Below are positions 1 to 8,184 of a stretch of DNA of 64,000 bases, piece after piece. Positions within the stretch are counted from its first letter, which is position 1. Each line of letters begins with the position of its first letter. The notes under the pieces are model-generated. The model did no database searches, was not told the DNA's origin, and saw only the letters and a list, made by a program, of their open reading frames with translations. Source of the DNA: JBDHTQ01 sp039808765 (GTDB lineage Bacteria > Pseudomonadota > Alphaproteobacteria > UBA2400); contig JBDHTQ010000001.1 in assembly GCA_039808765.1 (NCBI GenBank), positions 1 through 64,000 on the forward strand, given 5' to 3'. Both the position numbers and the translations under genes were made by a program.

Positions 1-2
1 CT

Positions 3-1433
3 AAGCTTGAAAAATTCGGGGACAAATTGCACGTCTGCATCAATTGGCCCGCGTCTCCTGCCGGGTTGTGGAATATCAGGTATGAAAACGGCCAGTCTTC
101 GACTGAAGCGACGATCAAAATTCAGCCCTCGAAAATAACGGGAGATCAGCTCAGTATGGTCATGCAGGATCTCGACAGAGAATTACCTGCCTCAATTATT
201 TTCCAGCTCGATCGCATGGGCGCATTTATATCGACAACAACGACCAGATTCAAAAAAATTACCATCGAACAGGAAATCGAGATTCTAAAAAGAGCTGTGC
301 TCGGGCATGGTTCACAGAAGGGATTATTATCAATTCTCCCCGAGGTTTCCAGAGATCCGCATTTCGTTCTTTCTGATGAGTTGCACCAAGTGCGGAGTGA
401 GCTTGCCCGACGTCTGACGGCGCAGGGGCTGGCAAGTTCTCTTATGAGGTCAGAGCTTGTTTTATATAATAAAACGTACATTCCAACGCATGTTCTCGAT
501 ACAAAGAAAATTCAAAACTTCGATACTTACGAGAACAAGGTTTTACGTGAATACGTGACCCAGGTTCAGCGTCGATTGCGCCAGGTTATTAAGCACACAA
601 GAGATAGATACCCATATTTACAGGACTGGTATACGAGACTTGGACAAGCACGAAAAGTTGTAGCATTTCTGGATGGCGTCGGAAATCTTAAGTCTCCGCC
701 AGAACTGATAACAATGGTTTTTCTAAAAAAGCCTGCCTACCGCAGTGCCTACGACGGCTACCTTTCGCTAAGAAGGTCTTATAAAGATTGCCTGACTGTT
801 GAGACACTAGATCTCCCGTTCCAAAACGTACCATATCTATATGAGAAGTGGTGCACTTTACATACAATTTTAGCTCTTCTGCGGACTGCAGACAAATCAG
901 GTTTTAGGACCGAGATGCAGTCGCTCTATCAGCCATCTTGTGGTGGCCACTGGGTTGAGGTTATTCCAGATGGGAGATCTGCATTGCAACTAAAACATGC
1001 CGACGGCACAAGAATATCCCTCATTCCACAGCAATCTTATCATACGGATGCAGGGAGACGGCTGAAGAGTATCAGCTTTTGCCAGATTCCTGACATCTCC
1101 ATTGAAGTTGCAGTATCAGACAATCTTGCGCTGTATGTACTTGACCCTAAGTATAAACTCGAGGGCGATGACGGGCCGAAGAAGGAAGATATCGACAAAA
1201 TGCATGCCTATCGTGACTCAATCCGGGATGCAGATGGCCGCCGCATTGTCAGATCAGCTGTGATTCTCTATCCCGGTGAATCCAGCATCTATTACAACGC
1301 TACAAGCCTTGGGGCTATCAGTATGATCCCCGGTAGTGATGCGTCTCTTAATGGTCTTGATGCGTTTCTTTTGAACTCGGTATTCTCATTCAGGCCGGCG
1401 GCCTCCCCGGATTATGAGGAGAAACAGATATGA
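3..1433 (+). CDS. DUF2357-like protein with PD-(D/E)XK nuclease core (5' end cut by window)
   Basis: The frame is open to the first base of the window, so the TTG at 27 is probably internal and the gene starts upstream. The protein has an N-terminal all-alpha/beta part and a C-terminal nuclease-like core. In that core a conserved Asp/Glu (PDISIEV) is followed by LDPKYK, the (D/E)-x-K half of a PD-(D/E)XK active site. This architecture is known for the DUF2357/DUF524 (PDDEXK_7) family, usually encoded beside a McrB-like AAA GTPase/ATPase in modification-dependent restriction systems. The likely role is therefore defence against foreign DNA, with the NTPase subunit expected just outside the window. 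The gene overlaps the next by 4 bp (ATGA), so the two are translationally coupled. The family call is by motif, and the cellular role is inferred. Confidence 0.65.
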   Translation, partial: KLEKFGDKLHVCINWPASPAGLWNIRYENGQSSTEATIKIQPSKITGDQLSMVMQDLDRELPASIIFQLDRMGAFISTTTTRFKKITIEQEIEILKRAVLGHGSQKGLLSILPEVSRDPHFVLSDELHQVRSELARRLTAQGLASSLMRSELVLYNKTYIPTHVLDTKKIQNFDTYENKVLREYVTQVQRRLRQVIKHTRDRYPYLQDWYTRLGQARKVVAFLDGVGNLKSPPELITMVFLKKPAYRSAYDGYLSLRRSYKDCLTVETLDLPFQNVPYLYEKWCTLHTILALLRTADKSGFRTEMQSLYQPSCGGHWVEVIPDGRSALQLKHADGTRISLIPQQSYHTDAGRRLKSISFCQIPDISIEVAVSDNLALYVLDPKYKLEGDDGPKKEDIDKMHAYRDSIRDADGRRIVRSAVILYPGESSIYYNATSLGAISMIPGSDASLNGLDAFLLNSVFSFRPAASPDYEEKQI

Positions 1434-2086
1434 AAGACTATAAACCCCATATCTCCAGAACTATCGATGGAAACTATGCTGGAACTATTTGGCTAGGAAC
1501 CGAGCCTGCTTATGTGTGTGAGAGCCATACCGAACAAGCCGTTAAAGACCTGATTGCGGAATGGCTTCATAAGCAGGAAGCTCTACCGCTTTTGTCAGCG
1601 CAGCTTCCCCAATCTTCGCCGTCCTCTGTAGGCAATGTGCCAACGACCAAATATTCAGGATCGTTAAAGCAGCTGATGTCTGCTGCCATTGAGGTCTATC
1701 GGAATTCATATTCAGATCACGATCTGGTTATCAAGAATCCGAGAGACGGAGATCGATATATCCAGATGACCTTCTCCGACTGGCCAGCGCGTGTTCATTA
1801 CGAGTTCCTGACGCATCAAAGGGAGAACTTTTTGGGCGTTGAATTGCATGTAGAGACCGACAAATTTCCAGCACTAAAAACTGAAATGCCGTTGCTCTAT
1901 AAAAAGCTGCACGGACAATTCGGACCTTATAAGCTGGAGTATTATCCGAACTGGGATGACAACGGTTGCAAGTTAATGGTTTGTGTTACTGAGGACGCGA
2001 CAGCAGAAGCAGTCGCCGAGACAATGAATAACCTTGTCGGACTAACCTGCAATACTATCAATGATAAGTTAGGTCTTTCTTCATAA
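1430..2086 (+). CDS. Partner protein of the nuclease; weak DUF4268-like C-terminus
   Basis: This soluble 218-residue protein has no signal peptide or membrane segment. Its start codon overlaps the stop of the nuclease gene (ATGA), which argues for a shared complex or pathway. Residues 1-75 are variable and include a Ser/Pro-rich stretch. The rest, from about residue 85, alternates strand and helix and contains HYEF, FLGVELHVE and a terminal helix. That pattern reminds me of DUF4268, a domain found with restriction nucleases. The resemblance is weak and no catalytic residues can be named. It could equally be a specificity or regulatory subunit. No terminator is visible immediately after it. 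Confidence 0.5.
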   Translation: MKDYKPHISRTIDGNYAGTIWLGTEPAYVCESHTEQAVKDLIAEWLHKQEALPLLSAQLPQSSPSSVGNVPTTKYSGSLKQLMSAAIEVYRNSYSDHDLVIKNPRDGDRYIQMTFSDWPARVHYEFLTHQRENFLGVELHVETDKFPALKTEMPLLYKKLHGQFGPYKLEYYPNWDDNGCKLMVCVTEDATAEAVAETMNNLVGLTCNTINDKLGLSS

Positions 2087-2152
2087 TCATTTTATAATGT
2101 TCCTGACCTTGTCGTCAATTCGGTGCGTTTCGGGAGAGAAGGACATTGCTCG

Positions 2153-2233
2153 ATGGCAAGACAGTCTAGCCTGAAATCAGGCAAGTTTAATCCATCAATG
2201 GCGGTGAAGCAGCTCAGGCTTCTTAAAGGCTAG
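2153..2233 (+). CDS. Possible 26-residue small protein
   Basis: A short reading frame (MARQSSLKSGKFN...) sits 10 bp before the next gene and is preceded by a GGGAGAGAAGGA purine tract that could serve as ribosome binding site. It is basic and lacks recognisable motifs. It may be a real small gene, a leader peptide coupled to the following gene, or the surviving 5' end of a deleted gene. Only position and Shine-Dalgarno support it. Confidence 0.25.
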   Translation: MARQSSLKSGKFNPSMAVKQLRLLKG

Positions 2234-2243
2234 CCTTGAAGAA

Positions 2244-2894
2244 ATGAAGGGACTGACCGATGCCCTGCAAGAGGTCATCCGAGAATGGACTGCAGCAGAA
2301 CCGCCTAATTCCCCTTACTATAATACCCTTGAACGACAGTTGCGGTTACTCGCAACTGAGTTAAGCGGCAAAAATCCATCGCTTCGGCTTTTGCGCCAGA
2401 TTTTCCTTGTTGCGTCCTTCGCAGCGGTTGTTCTCGGCGTGATAAATGATGCCAAATCCCCGCTTGCCATCCGCTGGATCAGCGACAGGGATGCGATGTT
2501 TGATCGGCATGGCGGCATCGCATTTGATCTTGCTTGGATATTCTTCCAAATGATGCGGAGGAGCAAGGGAGGCGTAATTGACCTTCGGCGACCAGAAATA
2601 GCTTTTGCAACGCCGGGCATGGATGGCGTAACAGAGTATGCAGAGTTTGTGCGATTGCCCGATTGCTTGGCTGGAACGCTAGCAGATATGAAGCTGCCTC
2701 AGATGATGTTCACGCATCCAAAATTCCCGCCTGTGTTCAATCGACTTTTCGTCGGCGCAGCCAACAATGCGGTAATCGAGGTTATCACAGGACCGGATCG
2801 GGTGACGACGCGGCGCATAGCTTTTGGAGAACCGCCTACCGGTGCATTGAGTCTACGTCGCAACGGAGACGCAGAGACCACCCCAGAAGGTTGA
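2244..2894 (+). CDS. Hypothetical protein of the accessory region
   Basis: I do not recognise this 216-residue protein. It has a helical N-terminus (residues 1-55), one moderately hydrophobic stretch around residues 52-67 (FLVASFAAVVLGV) that might be a buried helix rather than a membrane anchor, and a mixed alpha/beta C-terminus ending in a polar tail. It follows the small frame by 10 bp and may be cotranscribed with the nuclease pair about 160 bp upstream. Codon use is somewhat richer in GC than the core genes after 3.9 kb, in line with horizontal origin. No function is assigned. Confidence 0.45.
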   Translation: MKGLTDALQEVIREWTAAEPPNSPYYNTLERQLRLLATELSGKNPSLRLLRQIFLVASFAAVVLGVINDAKSPLAIRWISDRDAMFDRHGGIAFDLAWIFFQMMRRSKGGVIDLRRPEIAFATPGMDGVTEYAEFVRLPDCLAGTLADMKLPQMMFTHPKFPPVFNRLFVGAANNAVIEVITGPDRVTTRRIAFGEPPTGALSLRRNGDAETTPEG

Positions 2895-3023
2895 GCCGGG
2901 TGACCGCCAAGCGGGATATTACTGGCATTAAGTTAGCCGGGTTAATTACCTACCAAGGCGCGCGCCGCAGCGGCTTTTACGAACTCGCGCACGGGCAAGA
3001 GAACGATGACTGATGTTCTAAAC

Positions 3024-3207
3024 AAATTCCCTGTCAGGCTGATTAAATTCCCTGATATGGCCCGAAAAATTCCCTGTTATTTTCCGGGTCAGTTTTGCGT
3101 GTGTTGGCCAAAATATCCAGCTATTGCAGTAGTATAGACCCGGTTGGCAGGTTGCTATGGGGATTGAGCCCCGCAAGATTCCCTGTTATTTCCCTGTTTA
3201 ACAGGGA
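3024..3207 (+). repeat. Phased TTCCCTG repeats with terminal palindrome
   Basis: Three AAATTCCCTG copies start at 3024, 3045 and 3067, that is 21-22 bp apart, about two helical turns. Two further copies follow: GATTCCCTG at 3177 and ATTTCCCTG at 3188. The last runs into a palindrome at 3191-3207 (TCCCTGTT-T-AACAGGGA). Phased direct repeats with an inverted copy are typical of protein binding arrays such as iterons or recombinase arm sites. The function here is inferred. Confidence 0.6.
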
Positions 3208-3293
3208 ACTGGCTGAAGAAAAGTTATCAGGTGACTGCGAGCACAGCCACTCAGTCACCCATTCCCCGAACTCAGAGAATATTCCCGCGCAAT

Positions 3294-3315
3294 GCCCGCC
3301 ATTGCGGGCGCTTTT
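3294..3315 (+). terminator. Terminator-like hairpin in accessory region
   Basis: GCCCGC and GCGGGC pair around a CATT loop and are followed by GCTTTT. The hairpin is strong but the T-run is short. It lies 400 bp after the last recognisable gene of the accessory patch. Confidence 0.4.
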
Positions 3316-3690
3316 GCACATCTCAACATTCCGCCGAACTTGGAGAACGGGCGATGCGGCCTCGTTTCCCCTTGGCTGGTTGTATGGGGGCGGTGAGCTG
3401 TTTTTCTTGTGCAAACATTATCTGATGCGCGACGCTCAGATTTACAAAAATTACATCATAGCGTTACGCAATAAGGTTATATGCCTGAAGCAGATCATTT
3501 TCACATCGCCATTGAATTGAAGGGGATTCGGGTTTAGATGGCGCTTGTTTGATCCCTGCTCTTGGCTTATAGAAGTAAAATTTGCGCGTGTTCGCACAAG
3601 AAATATGATGCTTTGCGCATAATGGCGGGATTGCACAGTCAAATTCTGTGACAGTCAATGAAGCTGGTGTGTTCATTGTTGCTCAAAACA
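3316..3690. other. Non-coding stretch between accessory patch and tRNA-Cys
   Basis: I see no convincing gene here. The short frames that exist lack ribosome binding sites and coding-like composition. The sequence is AT-richer towards 3420-3690. If an island boundary exists on this side, it should lie in or near this stretch. Confidence 0.4.
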
Positions 3691-3716
3691 GCAAAAACCC
3701 GCTATTTCTGGCGGGT
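3691..3716 (-). terminator. Rho-independent terminator of tRNA-Cys
   Basis: On the minus strand ACCCGC pairs with GCGGGT around an eight-base loop and is followed by a run of T. It lies 46 bp downstream of the tRNA, the expected place for its terminator. Confidence 0.65.
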
Positions 3717-3762
3717 CTTGCGTACATATGCGAACTATCACGAACATCCCCGAAAGGTAGGA

Positions 3763-3836
3763 TGGAGGCACGGGCCGGAATCGAACCGGCCTACAAGGAT
3801 TTGCAGTCCTCTGCATAGCCAATCTGCCACCGCGCC
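3763..3836 (-). tRNA. tRNA-Cys (GCA)
   Basis: This is a 74-base gene with encoded CCA. The acceptor stem GGCGCGG pairs with CCGTGCC (one G-U), the T-loop is GGTTCGATTCC, the anticodon loop CTGCAAA gives GCA, and the discriminator base is U as expected for cysteine. The 3' end faces the accessory patch at 1-3.7 kb, the usual orientation for an integrative element that targets a tRNA gene. However, the gene's own terminator is still attached, which weakens the idea that the island joins directly at the tRNA. Confidence 0.93.
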
Positions 3837-3988
3837 TTTGTGGGAGGTTGTATAGGCTGAAAAGGGGGGCAAGGTCAAGAGTTGTCAGCACAGCCAATCC
3901 ATTCTATAAAGATTAACGAATTGCAGTGCGCATTTTATTGGCACAGATGACATCAAATGTTTTGGCACTGCATGAAAAGAGGGAGCAG

Positions 3989-4672
3989 ATGATGACGATT
4001 GAACCACAAGAAGCCCACTTCGAGACCTTTCGCGCACGTCGCAACTTGGTAGACGGCGTTCTTCGTCCCAATGGCGTTCATGAACCGAGACTTTTGGGCG
4101 CTTTTACGCAAGTTCCGCGTGAGGTTTATCTCCCTCAAGATTACAAGCAATTTGCATATACAGAAAAGCGCATTCCTTTTTTAAACCGCTATTCTCCCGA
4201 ACCTTTAGTGCTTGCTCATATGATTCGTGCCTTGCACCTAGAACCGCATGATACCGTGCTTGATATTGGTGCTGGCGATGGTTATGCCGCTGCTTTGTTG
4301 TGCACAATGCGTATGGATGTTGTTGCGATTGAAGATGAGCAGGGGTGGGGGCGTCTTTCTCAGGCTCCATTGCAGTTCAAACGCAGAGGTTCTGCCATGG
4401 TGGTGGCTTCACCGCTCGCGTCCGGTTATGCCGCGAAGGCACCTTATAAAGGAATATTGATTGAAGGTGGGGTTGAATTCATTCCCGCCGCTTTGATCGA
4501 CCAATTGTGTGAAGGTGGGCGTATCGTTGCCGTTGATATGAGCGCGTCTACAAAGGTTGGCCATCTTACCGTATGGACAAAAATTGGAGAAACCCTTACC
4601 CCGCAACGTCTAAGTGAGGCATGTTTGCCCACTCTTTCTGGTTTTTCCAAGCCGCGTGTGTTCATGCTTTAA
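3989..4672 (+). CDS. Protein-L-isoaspartate O-methyltransferase family protein
   Basis: This is a cytosolic SAM-dependent methyltransferase of the PCMT family, which in its active form repairs isoaspartyl residues. The SAM-binding motif VLDIGAGDGYAAALL is clear in the first half, preceded by the family segment around residues 50-65 (PREVYLP...YTEKRIPFLNR). GGRIVAVD follows in the later Rossmann strands. I chose the start at 3989/3992, preceded by GAGGGAG, over an upstream in-frame ATG at 3926. The gene lies just upstream of tolC on the same strand, an arrangement common in alphaproteobacteria. These tolC-linked copies are often divergent and their true substrate is not settled. The terminal FVML-like tail typical of PCMT is present as RVFML. 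Confidence 0.8.
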   Translation: MMTIEPQEAHFETFRARRNLVDGVLRPNGVHEPRLLGAFTQVPREVYLPQDYKQFAYTEKRIPFLNRYSPEPLVLAHMIRALHLEPHDTVLDIGAGDGYAAALLCTMRMDVVAIEDEQGWGRLSQAPLQFKRRGSAMVVASPLASGYAAKAPYKGILIEGGVEFIPAALIDQLCEGGRIVAVDMSASTKVGHLTVWTKIGETLTPQRLSEACLPTLSGFSKPRVFML

Positions 4673-4772
4673 TTTTTAAAAAAACTGTGCCATGCTGCCG
4701 CGCAAAGAGTTAATGGGTGGTCTTTATGGCTTTCATGCCTTATAGGCAGGGCTGATGAAAGATGAGGAAATT

Positions 4773-6122
4773 ATGAAAATTAAGGGGTTATCCTTTTTCG
4801 CGCTGATGATGGCGCTCGCAACACCCGTTTTTGCCGACACAATGGATGAAGCGTTGGTGAAGGCATACAATACCAATCCAGACCTTGCTGCTGCCCAGGC
4901 GGAACTGCGTGCAACCGATGAACTTGCTCCACAAGCGTTGTCCAATTATCGCCCTAATGTTTCTGCTCAGGGTTCTGTTGGCGTGACAAAAGAAGAGGGC
5001 TCTTATATCGGTGAACAGGATTACAGCTCACGCAATGTGAGTTTGCAGCTTCAGCAGCCGCTCTATCGTGGCGGTCGCACCATTGCCGCTGTTCGTCAAG
5101 CCGATAGCTCAATCGCTGCCCAGCGCGCCATTTTGAAGGGAACGGAGCAACAGGTTTTGCTGCAGGGGATTCAGGCTTATTTGAATGTTTTGCGCGATCA
5201 AGAAATTGTCGGTCTGACAAAAGACAACGAATCTGTTCTTACAAAAGAATTGCAAGCTTCACGTGACCGTTTTTCTGTGGGTGAAATTACGAAAACTGAT
5301 GTCAGTCAATCTGAAGCACGGCGCTCTGGTTCTGTTGCTGCGCGCATTCAAGCAGAGGGGCAACTGATACAGAGTCAAGCGACGTATCAACGGGTTTTTG
5401 GTGAAGCGCCGCAAAAAATAACAAAACCGGCCGAGCCACATCTTGATTTGCCGATTAGCTTGGATGAGGCCTTGGATACAGCCTTACGTAATAACCCGAA
5501 TGTTGTTGCAGCCATGCATAACCAAGATTCGGCACAGGCTGCGCTCGACAACGTGAAGGGTGAGCGGCTACCGGAAGTAACTGCGCAAGGCTCCGTCACG
5601 CATAATTTTAGTGAAGGCGATTATATCGCCGAAGGTGATACAAACTCAGCTCAAGCTTTGATTTCTGTAACCGTGCCATTGTATCAGGCAGGGGCTGTTT
5701 CAAGCCGTATTCGCCAGGCTCGGCAATCAGTGAGCCAGTATGAGCATGTGCGCGATTCAGCAGAGCGTCAGGTTTACGAGCAAGTGATCAGCGCATGGCA
5801 AAGCCTCGAGACAGCGCGTGCCAGCAAGGTCTCCCTGCAAAGCCAAGTTAATGCCGCGCGTGTTGCACTCGATGGTGTTCGTGAAGAGGCCTCGGTCGGT
5901 TCGCGTTCTGTGCTTGACACCCTTGACAGCGAGCAAGAATATCTTAATGCACGTATCAGCCTTGTTCGGTCCGATTATGATGAAATTGTGGCACAATACG
6001 CGCTGCTGTCGGCAATCGGCCAACTAACTGCAAAAGATTTGCAGTTGAATGTCGACTATTATGATGATCAAGCGTATGCTAAGTCCGTCCGCTCTCAGTG
6101 GATTGGCAGCAGTATTGAGTAA
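4773..6122 (+). CDS. tolC: TolC family outer-membrane channel
   Basis: This is the outer-membrane/periplasmic tunnel protein used by type I secretion and tripartite efflux pumps. A signal peptide (MKIKGLSFFALMMALATPVFA, cleaved before DTM) fixes the start at 4773, which is preceded by TGAGGA. An upstream ATG at 4755 would add six polar residues. Two repeated halves are visible: AYNTNPDLAAAQAEL at the start of the first and ALRNNPNVVAA at the start of the second. Each has coiled-coil helices and a small beta segment (NVSLQLQQPLYRGG, ALISVTVPLYQAG). Length (449 aa) fits the family. Likely partners in this window are the HlyD-type adaptors at 14, 36 and 51 kb. Confidence 0.92.
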   Translation: MKIKGLSFFALMMALATPVFADTMDEALVKAYNTNPDLAAAQAELRATDELAPQALSNYRPNVSAQGSVGVTKEEGSYIGEQDYSSRNVSLQLQQPLYRGGRTIAAVRQADSSIAAQRAILKGTEQQVLLQGIQAYLNVLRDQEIVGLTKDNESVLTKELQASRDRFSVGEITKTDVSQSEARRSGSVAARIQAEGQLIQSQATYQRVFGEAPQKITKPAEPHLDLPISLDEALDTALRNNPNVVAAMHNQDSAQAALDNVKGERLPEVTAQGSVTHNFSEGDYIAEGDTNSAQALISVTVPLYQAGAVSSRIRQARQSVSQYEHVRDSAERQVYEQVISAWQSLETARASKVSLQSQVNAARVALDGVREEASVGSRSVLDTLDSEQEYLNARISLVRSDYDEIVAQYALLSAIGQLTAKDLQLNVDYYDDQAYAKSVRSQWIGSSIE

Positions 6123-6133
6123 GGTGATCCGGC

Positions 6134-6796
6134 GTGACAACGAACCAGCCACAAAATGAACCGTCTATGGAAGAAATTCTGGCGTCAATTCGCCGAATTA
6201 TTTCCGATGAACCGCAAGAAGCTTCTGCTCAGGCAGAGGAGGGCGCTTCGGCAGCGGATGATATTTTTGAACTTACCCCGGCCATGCGTGCTGAAGTATC
6301 CGTTGGGTCTGGCAATCAAGCCGACTCCGATCAGCCCGAAGATGATCAGTCTGTTGATTTTGAAAATAATTTTGATCCGCCCACAGAGTCTGAGCAAGAT
6401 CCTTTTGCGGAGAAGCCGGTAAAATATGTTCATCAAACATCGCCCGAAACACCCGATGATGTTTTTGATCCTGTACCTGTTTCTGCTACAGGGGATAGTT
6501 TTGAGGTGAAACCTGCCGTGGTTTCGGTGGAAGATTTCACTCCGCGCATTGACGCGGTCGATGAGCAGGCCGACGATCGTATTGTTTCGCCTCACACCGA
6601 GCGTGCAGCTGCTCATGCGTTGGCTGGTTTGTCGGCTTTGAGCAATCGGACAACGTTTGAAGGGCATACGGTTGAAGCCTTGGTGCGGGAGTTGTTGCGT
6701 CCTATGTTGCGGCAATGGATGGACCAAAACTTGCCCTCTCTGGTTGAGCGATTGGTTGAGGCTGAAATTGAACGGCTATCGCGACGTGGTCGATAA
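6134..6796 (+). CDS. popZ: PopZ/DUF2497 family polar organising protein
   Basis: This is an alphaproteobacterial polar scaffold that in Caulobacter forms a matrix anchoring the chromosome origin and cell-cycle regulators. The N-terminal signature (MEEILASIRRIISD, residues 12-25) and the C-terminal oligomerisation region (LVRELLRPMLRQWMDQNLP...RLVEAEIERLS) are both present. They are separated by a long acidic, low-complexity linker (residues 26-160). The start is GTG, 11 bp after the tolC stop, so the two are likely cotranscribed. In many relatives valS follows this gene; here it is replaced by a polyprenyl synthase after a 190 bp gap. Confidence 0.85.
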   Translation: MTTNQPQNEPSMEEILASIRRIISDEPQEASAQAEEGASAADDIFELTPAMRAEVSVGSGNQADSDQPEDDQSVDFENNFDPPTESEQDPFAEKPVKYVHQTSPETPDDVFDPVPVSATGDSFEVKPAVVSVEDFTPRIDAVDEQADDRIVSPHTERAAAHALAGLSALSNRTTFEGHTVEALVRELLRPMLRQWMDQNLPSLVERLVEAEIERLSRRGR

Positions 6797-6986
6797 TGCT
6801 TATGGCTGTGTATTCGGGTGCGTACGTGCTTTTTATCGCGTAAACACACTCGGCAGTCTTTAAATTTTAGAAGGGGAATTATTCTTGACTAATATCATAT
6901 CTAAGAGCACAGGTAATTTTCGACTTAAAAAACGCTAAAAACATGATTAACCTTTTCGCATTTTCAATGCTAACCCACCACTAAAG

Positions 6987-8015
6987 ATGACATTTTCGCT
7001 CCAACCAAAACCTTCAAACTCCGATAATTTCTCCCGTCATGGCTTTGATCGGCTTCTTGCGCTCGTCGCAGATGATATGACCGCCACCAATAATTTGATT
7101 ATTGAAAGATTACACAGCAAGGTTGCACTTATTCCTCAACTCGCAGGGTATCTAATTGCGTCAGGTGGCAAGCGTTTGCGCCCGCTCTTGACGCTTGCCA
7201 GTGCACAGCTTTGCGGATTTACTGGAACACGCCATCATGGCTTGGCTGCTTGCGTTGAATTTATCCATACGGCAACGCTTTTACACGATGATGTTGTTGA
7301 TGAAAGTGATATCCGGCGCGGTCAAAAATCAGCAAATGCTGTGTTTGGTAACCAAGCCAGTGTGCTGGTGGGAGACTTTCTTTTTACGCGTGCTTTTGAA
7401 TTGATGGTTGCTGATGGATCGTTAGAGATTTTGCGTATTTTGAGTCAGGCCTCCAGCACAATTGCACAAGGGGAAGTCATGCAGCTTTCCATCGCCAACA
7501 ATACGTTGACGACGGAAGGTGAGTACCTGGATGTTATTTCAGGGAAGACTGCAGCATTATTCTCGGCTGCATGTGAAGTGGGAGCTGTACTTGCTGATCG
7601 TCCCGCCATTGACCAAGAGGCCTTGCGCTTGTATGGGCAAAATTTAGGAATTGCGTTTCAACTTGTTGATGATGTCTTGGATTATTCTGCTGTACAGGCG
7701 CGCTTGGGTAAAGAGATTGGCAACGATTTTCGTGAAGGAAAAATGACGTTGCCGGTGCTGCTGGCGTATAAAAGTGGCGATGCTGAAGAAAAGGCATTTT
7801 GGCAGCGTACGATGGAAGAACGTGTTTATAACGAGACTGATTTAGCTTACGCTTTGCAGTTAATGGATAAACATCAAAGCCTGATAAAGACAATCGCGTT
7901 AGCGCGTTCATATGGCAATATGGCCCAGAAACTGTTGAAAGACCATTTTACCGAAACTCCCATTCGCTCAGCCATGATTGATGCAATCGATTTTGTCGTT
8001 GAGCGAGATTATTAA
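6987..8015 (+). CDS. ispB: Polyprenyl diphosphate synthase (octaprenyl/solanesyl type)
   Basis: This enzyme makes the long isoprenoid chain of ubiquinone by condensing isopentenyl diphosphate units. The signatures are complete: GGKRLRPLL near the N-terminus, the first Asp-rich motif in LLHDDVVDESDIRRG, GKTAALFSAACEVGA, and the second Asp-rich motif in FQLVDDVLDY followed by KEIGNDFREGKMTLP. The length of 342 aa is normal, with a slightly extended N-terminus. It is monocistronic. The next gene is on the opposite strand, and a dispersed repeat lies in between. Confidence 0.9.
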   Translation: MTFSLQPKPSNSDNFSRHGFDRLLALVADDMTATNNLIIERLHSKVALIPQLAGYLIASGGKRLRPLLTLASAQLCGFTGTRHHGLAACVEFIHTATLLHDDVVDESDIRRGQKSANAVFGNQASVLVGDFLFTRAFELMVADGSLEILRILSQASSTIAQGEVMQLSIANNTLTTEGEYLDVISGKTAALFSAACEVGAVLADRPAIDQEALRLYGQNLGIAFQLVDDVLDYSAVQARLGKEIGNDFREGKMTLPVLLAYKSGDAEEKAFWQRTMEERVYNETDLAYALQLMDKHQSLIKTIALARSYGNMAQKLLKDHFTETPIRSAMIDAIDFVVERDY

Positions 8016-8101
8016 AGTGTAGGCACAATTACCTATGACGTCTGCGTGAAAACAGAGGGGCGACAGCAAACACTCGCTCGCTCGTGAAACGGTCCATAGG
8101 T

Positions 8102-8178
8102 TAGAGCAAATTCCGAAAAGATGGGCTCACAGAGACCATCTTTGGCGATGTATTTGCGTCAAAAAAAGTGAAACGAGA
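8102..8178 (+). repeat. Dispersed palindromic repeat, copy A
   Basis: An element of about 75 bp with an internal perfect stem (AAAGATGG at 8117-8124 with CCATCTTT at 8136-8143) and a conserved right half containing GATGTATTTGCGTC. Related copies are at 44177-44254 (same strand) and 40530-40601 (inverted). It lies in the 3' intergenic space of ispB. Confidence 0.8.
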
Positions 8179-8184
8179 GTCTAC

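Noticed and set aside
2663..3013. 116-codon frame overlapping the end of the unknown accessory gene
   Set aside because: It is mostly a shadow of the 2244-2894 gene, Arg/Ser-rich as expected for a wrong frame; only its last third is free of overlap and nothing is recognisable there.
3095..3520. Reading frame of 141 codons across the TTCCCTG repeat region
   Set aside because: No ribosome binding site, no domain, and it runs through repeats and a hairpin; composition looks non-coding.
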